8,814 nucleotides of DNA from UMGS1474 sp050946775 (GTDB lineage: Bacteria; Bacillota; Clostridia; Oscillospirales; Acutalibacteraceae), in NCBI GenBank assembly GCA_050946775.1, contig JBMNVL010000080.1:1-8814 (forward strand), given 5' to 3'. Made by a program: the position numbers and the translations under genes. Under the pieces are notes generated by a model that had not been told where the DNA came from, made no database searches, and was given only the letters and a program-made list of their open reading frames with translations. This document shows positions 5,252-8,814 of this stretch, in pieces (the first letter of the stretch is position 1; every line of letters starts with the position of its first letter).

Positions 5252-7189
5252 ATGGAACAAAAGAAATTTTACATCACCACCGCCATCGCCTACGCATCCC
5301 GCAAACCGCATATCGGCAACGCCTACGACATCGTGCTGGCCGATATGATCGCGCGGTACAAGAGGATGATGGGGTTTGACGTGCATTTTCTGACCGGCTC
5401 GGACGAGCACGGCCAGAAGATCGAGCAATACGCCGCCGAGCAGGGCGTCTCCCCCAAGGCATACGTCGACGGCGTTGCCGCCACCATCAAGGGGGTGTGG
5501 GATTCCCTCAACGTCACCTACGACCGGTTTATCCGCACCACCGACGCCGACCACGAAGCCGCCGTGCAGGCCATCTTCAAGAAGCTGTACGAGCAGGACG
5601 ACATCTACAAAGGCGAGTACGTCGGCAAATACTGCGTTCCCTGCGAATCCTTCTTCACCGCTTCCCAGCTCAAGGACGGCAAATGCCCCGACTGCGGCCG
5701 GGAGGTGATCGACGCCAAGGAGGAGGCGTATTTTCTGCGGCTGGGCAAGTACCAGGACCGGCTGATGAAATATTACGAGGACAACCCCGATTTCTTCCGT
5801 CCCGAGTCGAGACGCCACGAAATGATCAACAACTTCCTCAAGCCGGGGCTTGCCGATCTGTGCGTTTCCCGCTCCTCCTTCAAATGGGGCGTGCCGGTGC
5901 CCTTTGACGACGACCACGTCATCTACGTGTGGATCGACGCCCTTTCGAACTACGCCACCGGTATCGGCTATCATCCCGACGGCTCGTCGGATCTCTACCG
6001 CCGTTACTGGCCGGCGGATCTGCACGTCATCGGCAAGGACATCGTGCGATTTCACACCATCTACTGGCCCATCATCCTGATGGCGCTGGGCGAGCCGCTT
6101 CCCAAGCAGGTGCTGGGTCACCCGTGGGTGCTCTCGGGCGAAGACAAGATGAGCAAATCGCTGGGCAACGTGCTCTATGCCGATGAACTGGCCGCCCGGT
6201 TCGGCGCCGACGCGGTGCGGTATTATCTGCTTTCCCAGATTCCCTTTGCGCAGGACGGCTCCATCACCCGGGAGAGCTTTATCAACGTTTACAACGCCGA
6301 TCTGGCCAACACCCTGGGCAACCTCGTCAACCGCACGGTGGCGATGGCCGGCAAGTATTTCGGCGGCCGGATCACCCGTCCCGCCGGTGACGGCGACGCG
6401 ACGGACGCCGATCTGGCGGCGGTGGCGGCGGATACCCTGAGCCGCTACACCGCGCTGATGGACGAGTACCGCAACGCCGACGCTATGGCGGCGGTGCTCA
6501 ACCTCGCCAAGCGGTGCAACAAATACATCGACGAGACCGCGCCGTGGGTGCTGGCCAAGGACGAGGCGACCAAGCCCCGGCTTCAGGCGGTGCTCTACCA
6601 TCTGCTGGACAACATCCGGCTGCTGTCCATCCTGCTGACCCCGGTGATGCCCGACACGGCGGCGAAGATCCAGGCGCAGATCGGGGCGGACGGCGATTTG
6701 ATCGGCCTTGCCGGAATGCGTCCCGACGCGGCCGACGGCTACGCCACCGGCACGCCGGAGGTGCTGTTCGCCCGCATCGACATGGACAAGGTGCTGGCCG
6801 ATATGCTGGCCGAGGAAGAAGCCAAGCAGGCCGCCTCCGCCAAGCCCGAAGGGGTGACCTTCCTGCAGGAGATCGCCATCGACGATTTCGCCAAAGTGGA
6901 TCTGCGGGTGGCCAAAATCGTCGACTGCGAAAAAATCAAAAAAGCCAAAAAGCTGCTCAAGCTCACCCTCGACGACGGCAGCGGCAGCCCCCGCACCGTC
7001 TGTTCGGGGATCGCGGCGTGGTACACGCCGGACGATCTGATCGGCAAATCGGTCGTGGTGGTCGCCAATCTCAAACCCGCCGTTTTGTGCGGGGTGGAAA
7101 GTCAGGGAATGCTCCTGGCGGCCGACGACGGCGAAGCGGCAAAGGTGCTGTTCGTCGACGGAGTGGCGCCGGGCAGCCAGGTGCGCTGA
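5252..7189 (+). CDS. metG: Methionyl-tRNA synthetase with C-terminal tRNA-binding domain
   Basis: Charges tRNA-Met with methionine using ATP in the cytoplasm; essential for translation. The 645-residue product has the class I signature HIGN at 20-23 (the HIGH position) and GSDEHGQ at 49-55. Zinc-knuckle cysteines are C128, C131, C145 and C148 (CVPC...CPDC). KMSKS is at 299-303. Next come the anticodon-binding helical domain (~360-500) and, from about 540, a Trbp111-like OB-fold tRNA-binding domain (IDDFAKVDLRVAKIVDCEKI ... GVESQGMLLAA). This is the usual full-length dimeric bacterial form. ATG 5252 is supported by AGGAGG (5237-5242) 9 nt upstream. The open frame extends 21 codons further, but those codons cover the AT-rich promoter and are not protein. 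tatD follows after 2 nt, indicating an operon. All key motifs are intact. Confidence 0.97.
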   Translation: MEQKKFYITTAIAYASRKPHIGNAYDIVLADMIARYKRMMGFDVHFLTGSDEHGQKIEQYAAEQGVSPKAYVDGVAATIKGVWDSLNVTYDRFIRTTDADHEAAVQAIFKKLYEQDDIYKGEYVGKYCVPCESFFTASQLKDGKCPDCGREVIDAKEEAYFLRLGKYQDRLMKYYEDNPDFFRPESRRHEMINNFLKPGLADLCVSRSSFKWGVPVPFDDDHVIYVWIDALSNYATGIGYHPDGSSDLYRRYWPADLHVIGKDIVRFHTIYWPIILMALGEPLPKQVLGHPWVLSGEDKMSKSLGNVLYADELAARFGADAVRYYLLSQIPFAQDGSITRESFINVYNADLANTLGNLVNRTVAMAGKYFGGRITRPAGDGDATDADLAAVAADTLSRYTALMDEYRNADAMAAVLNLAKRCNKYIDETAPWVLAKDEATKPRLQAVLYHLLDNIRLLSILLTPVMPDTAAKIQAQIGADGDLIGLAGMRPDAADGYATGTPEVLFARIDMDKVLADMLAEEEAKQAASAKPEGVTFLQEIAIDDFAKVDLRVAKIVDCEKIKKAKKLLKLTLDDGSGSPRTVCSGIAAWYTPDDLIGKSVVVVANLKPAVLCGVESQGMLLAADDGEAAKVLFVDGVAPGSQVR

Positions 7190-7191
7190 AA

Positions 7192-7956
7192 ATGGCGCTC
7201 ATCTTCGATTCCCACGTCCATTACGACGACGCCGCGTTTGACGACGACCGGGACGCGGTGCTGCGCTCCCTCCCCGACCGGGGAGTGGAAGGGGCGATCA
7301 ACTGCGGGGTGGACGGCCCGTCCGCCCGGCGGTGCGCCGCTCTGGCCGAGCGGTATCCCTTCCTCTTTTTCGCCGCCGGGATCCATCCCGAACAAGCCGG
7401 CGCCGCCACCGAGGAGGACGCGCAGATTTGCGAAGAGCTCCTCGCCCATCCCCGGGCGGTCGCCGTGGGCGAGATCGGGCTGGATTATCATTACGAGGAC
7501 GCCTGTCCCCGCGAGCGGCAGAAAGACTGGTTCGCCCGCCAGCTGGGCGTTGCCGTCCGGCGGGACAAACCGGTGATCGTCCACGACCGCGAGGCGCACG
7601 AGGATACCCTGACCCTTTTGCGGCAGTATCACCCCCGGGGAGTGGTGCATTGCTTTTCGGGCAGCGTGGAGATGGCGCGGGAGGTGATCCGGCTGGGGCT
7701 GTATATCGGTCTGGGCGGGGTGGTCACCTTCAAAAACGCCCGCAAGGCGGTGGAGGTGGCGGCGGATATTCCGCTTGACCGGCTGCTGCTGGAAACCGAC
7801 GCCCCCTACATGGCGCCCGTCCCCTATCGCGGCAAGCGGTGCGATTCCGCCATGATTGCCCTGACCGCCGCCCGGATCGCGGAAATACGCGGCACCTCGC
7901 CGCAGGAGGTCATCGACCAAAGCCGGGAGAATATCCGGGCATTGTTTGGGGTGTAA
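7192..7956 (+). CDS. tatD: TatD-family metal-dependent hydrolase / DNase
   Basis: The 254-residue protein is an amidohydrolase-fold TatD enzyme; family members are metal-dependent 3'-5' exonucleases linked to DNA repair and degradation. Metal-site residues are present: D6, H8 and H10 (FDSHVHYD), E94 (VGEIGLDYHYE), H131 (VIVHDREAHED), H153 (VVHCFSGS) and D203 (LLLETDAPYMAP). Length and motif order are typical. The start at 7192 lies 2 nt after the metG stop, with a modest SD (AGGTG, 7179-7183) inside the end of metG, so translational coupling is likely. metG followed by tatD is a common Firmicutes order, often continuing with rnmV and ksgA; here those two are absent and the convergent purL follows. 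The open frame reaching back into metG is a shadow. Confidence 0.94.
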   Translation: MALIFDSHVHYDDAAFDDDRDAVLRSLPDRGVEGAINCGVDGPSARRCAALAERYPFLFFAAGIHPEQAGAATEEDAQICEELLAHPRAVAVGEIGLDYHYEDACPRERQKDWFARQLGVAVRRDKPVIVHDREAHEDTLTLLRQYHPRGVVHCFSGSVEMAREVIRLGLYIGLGGVVTFKNARKAVEVAADIPLDRLLLETDAPYMAPVPYRGKRCDSAMIALTAARIAEIRGTSPQEVIDQSRENIRALFGV

Positions 7957-7964
7957 AAGCAAAC

Positions 7965-7987
7965 GCCTCCCCTGTGTAACGGGAGGC
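7965..7987. terminator. Hairpin just after tatD
   Basis: GCCTCCC (7965-7971) pairs perfectly with GGGAGGC (7981-7987) across a 9-nt loop, starting 9 nt after the tatD stop. There is no T-run on the plus strand; the minus strand has GTTTGCTTTT after it. It may help stop readthrough or protect the 3' end, but it is a weak terminator candidate. Confidence 0.4.
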
Positions 7988-8023
7988 AAGACGCCCGCTG
8001 GAAGTACGTGCGATATTTTTGTA

Positions 8024-8101
8024 AAGATTCTTCGCTTCGCTCAGAATGACAGCGCAACGTGTGGTGATGTCATTCTGAGGGCGTTAGCCCGAAGAATTTT
8101 T
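8024..8101. repeat. Dispersed repeat, family A: inverted pair, GTCAT ends inward
   Basis: The left unit (8024-8050) is AAGATTCTTCG...CAGAATGAC, the inverted form. The right unit (8069-8101) is GTCATTCTGAG, then a small hairpin GGGC-GTTA-GCCC, then GAAGAATTTTT. It belongs to the same family as 4072-4151, but the two units face each other the other way round. Each unit keeps complementary ATTCT/AGAAT arms. The apparent small reading frame across 7824-8057 on the minus strand comes from this repeat. Confidence 0.85.
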
Positions 8102-8125
8102 ACATCGTCATCCCGCGGACGGATA

Positions 8126-8167
8126 AATGCCACCCCCGGCAGCGAAATTGCTGTCGGGGGTGGCATT
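8126..8167. terminator. Large bidirectional terminator between tatD and purL
   Basis: A 16-bp stem (8128-8143 with 8150-8165, one G-U wobble on the plus strand) has a 6-nt loop and extends by two A-T pairs. On the plus strand it runs into TTATTATTATTAT; on the minus strand it is followed by TTTATCC, 18 nt after the purL stop. Its place between convergent genes fits shared termination. Confidence 0.8.
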
Positions 8168-8184
8168 ATTATTATACTATATCC

Positions 8185-8814
8185 TTACTTAAAATACCGT
8201 ACCGCGGCTTCGAACATCTTGATGTCGTAGTTGCCGGGGACGTTGCGATAGAGGCCGCTGCCCACCCGTTCGCTGTGTCCCATCTTGCCGAAGACGCGCC
8301 CGTCGGGCGAGGTGATGCCCTCGATGGCGGCCAGCGAGCCGTTGGGGTTAAAGTGGACGTCGCCGGTGGCGTGGCCGTCGAGATCGACGTATTGGGTGGC
8401 GATCTGGCCGTTTTCCGCCAGCTTGGCGATCAAATCCTCGTCGGCAAGGAAGCGTCCCTCACCGTGGGAGATCGGCACGCTGTACACCTCGCCGACGCTG
8501 GTCAGCGCCAGCCAGGGGGATTTGTTGGAGGCGATGCGGGTGCGCACGATCCGCGACTGGTGGCGGGCAATGGTGTTGAAGGTCAGGGTGGGACAATGCT
8601 CGTCGGTGTCGATGATCTTGCCGTAGGGCACCAGTCCCAGCTTGATCAGCGCCTGGAAGCCGTTGCAGATGCCGCACATCAGCCCGTCGCGCCGCTCCAG
8701 CAGGTCGGTGACGCCCTCCTTGACGGCGGCGTTGCGGAAGAAGGCGGTGATGAATTTGCCGCTGCCGTCCGGCTCGTCGCCGCCGGAAAAGCCGCCGGGG
8801 ATAAAGAAAATCTG
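8185..8814 (-). CDS. purL: Phosphoribosylformylglycinamidine synthase, C-terminal glutaminase part (cut by window edge)
   Basis: The last 209 residues of a purine-synthesis enzyme that converts FGAR plus glutamine and ATP to FGAM. The visible part is the class I glutamine amidotransferase domain: IPGGFSGGDEPDGS at the window edge, the nucleophile Cys50 of the fragment in CGICNGFQALIKLGLVPYG, and His180/Glu182 in MGHSERVG, completing the Cys-His-Glu triad. The insertions and the ending (NVPGNYDIKMFEAAVRYFK) resemble the long single-chain PurL of clostridia, in which the PurQ-like glutaminase is fused to the synthase. A separate PurQ cannot be strictly excluded because the rest lies outside the window. 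The frame stays open to base 8814. The TAA at 8185-8187 is followed by the bidirectional terminator. Confidence 0.9.
   Translation of the reverse strand, partial: QIFFIPGGFSGGDEPDGSGKFITAFFRNAAVKEGVTDLLERRDGLMCGICNGFQALIKLGLVPYGKIIDTDEHCPTLTFNTIARHQSRIVRTRIASNKSPWLALTSVGEVYSVPISHGEGRFLADEDLIAKLAENGQIATQYVDLDGHATGDVHFNPNGSLAAIEGITSPDGRVFGKMGHSERVGSGLYRNVPGNYDIKMFEAAVRYFK

Noticed and set aside
5231..6601. Long minus-strand open frame (456 codons) opposite metG
   Set aside because: It is antisense to unambiguous metG coding sequence and shows only the Val/Gly/His-rich composition typical of antisense shadows.
7824..8057. Small minus-strand ORF across the tatD end
   Set aside because: It begins MRCHSERSEES, the other well-known translation of the same repeat, then runs antisense into tatD.
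4072..8101. Composite transposon or integron bounded by the repeat pairs
   Set aside because: The bracketed genes are ordinary chromosomal housekeeping genes. No transposase, integrase or target-site duplication is visible.

Overview
The window is GC-rich chromosomal DNA, about 60% G+C by eye, from a Firmicute. The best guess is a clostridial lineage such as Oscillospiraceae or a relative. This rests on four things: RecD2; a LysM/G5/M23 cell-wall peptidase; a methionyl-tRNA synthetase with a four-cysteine zinc knuckle and a C-terminal tRNA-binding domain; and a PurL tail of the fused single-chain type. Shine-Dalgarno (SD) sites of the AAGGAGG type and sigma-A-like promoters fit. The placement is inferred from protein character, not from a search.

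Layout, left to right. Position 1-490 (minus) is the N-terminal part of recD2, cut by the window edge. Position 315-869 (minus) is a small membrane-anchored protein of unknown function whose reading frame runs far into recD2. An intrinsic terminator at 923-958 ends the next unit, a membrane-anchored M23 peptidase (973-2667, minus) with its own promoter in an AT-rich gap. Upstream of that is a zinc-dependent phospholipase C family protein (2927-3850, minus), whose last codons form a perfect 26-bp palindrome. Position 3851-4176 has no credible gene and is packed with repeats: a 14-nt tandem and two families of inverted, hairpin-forming units. An RluA-family pseudouridine synthase (4177-5118, minus) is divergent from metG (5252-7189, plus). 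metG is followed 2 nt later by tatD (7192-7956, plus), probably as one transcript. The 7957-8184 gap carries two more copies of the dispersed repeat and a large bidirectional terminator. On its far side the 3' end of purL (8185-8814, minus) arrives convergently.

The genes are mostly housekeeping: recombination/repair, wall hydrolysis, RNA modification, translation, DNA quality control and purine synthesis. No defence system, mobile-element gene, CRISPR array, tRNA or rRNA is visible. The most interesting material is non-coding: a dispersed repeat whose stem shows compensatory base changes, a second repeat family of similar design, the 26-bp palindrome, a dyad between possible divergent promoters, and the possible frameshift beside recD2.
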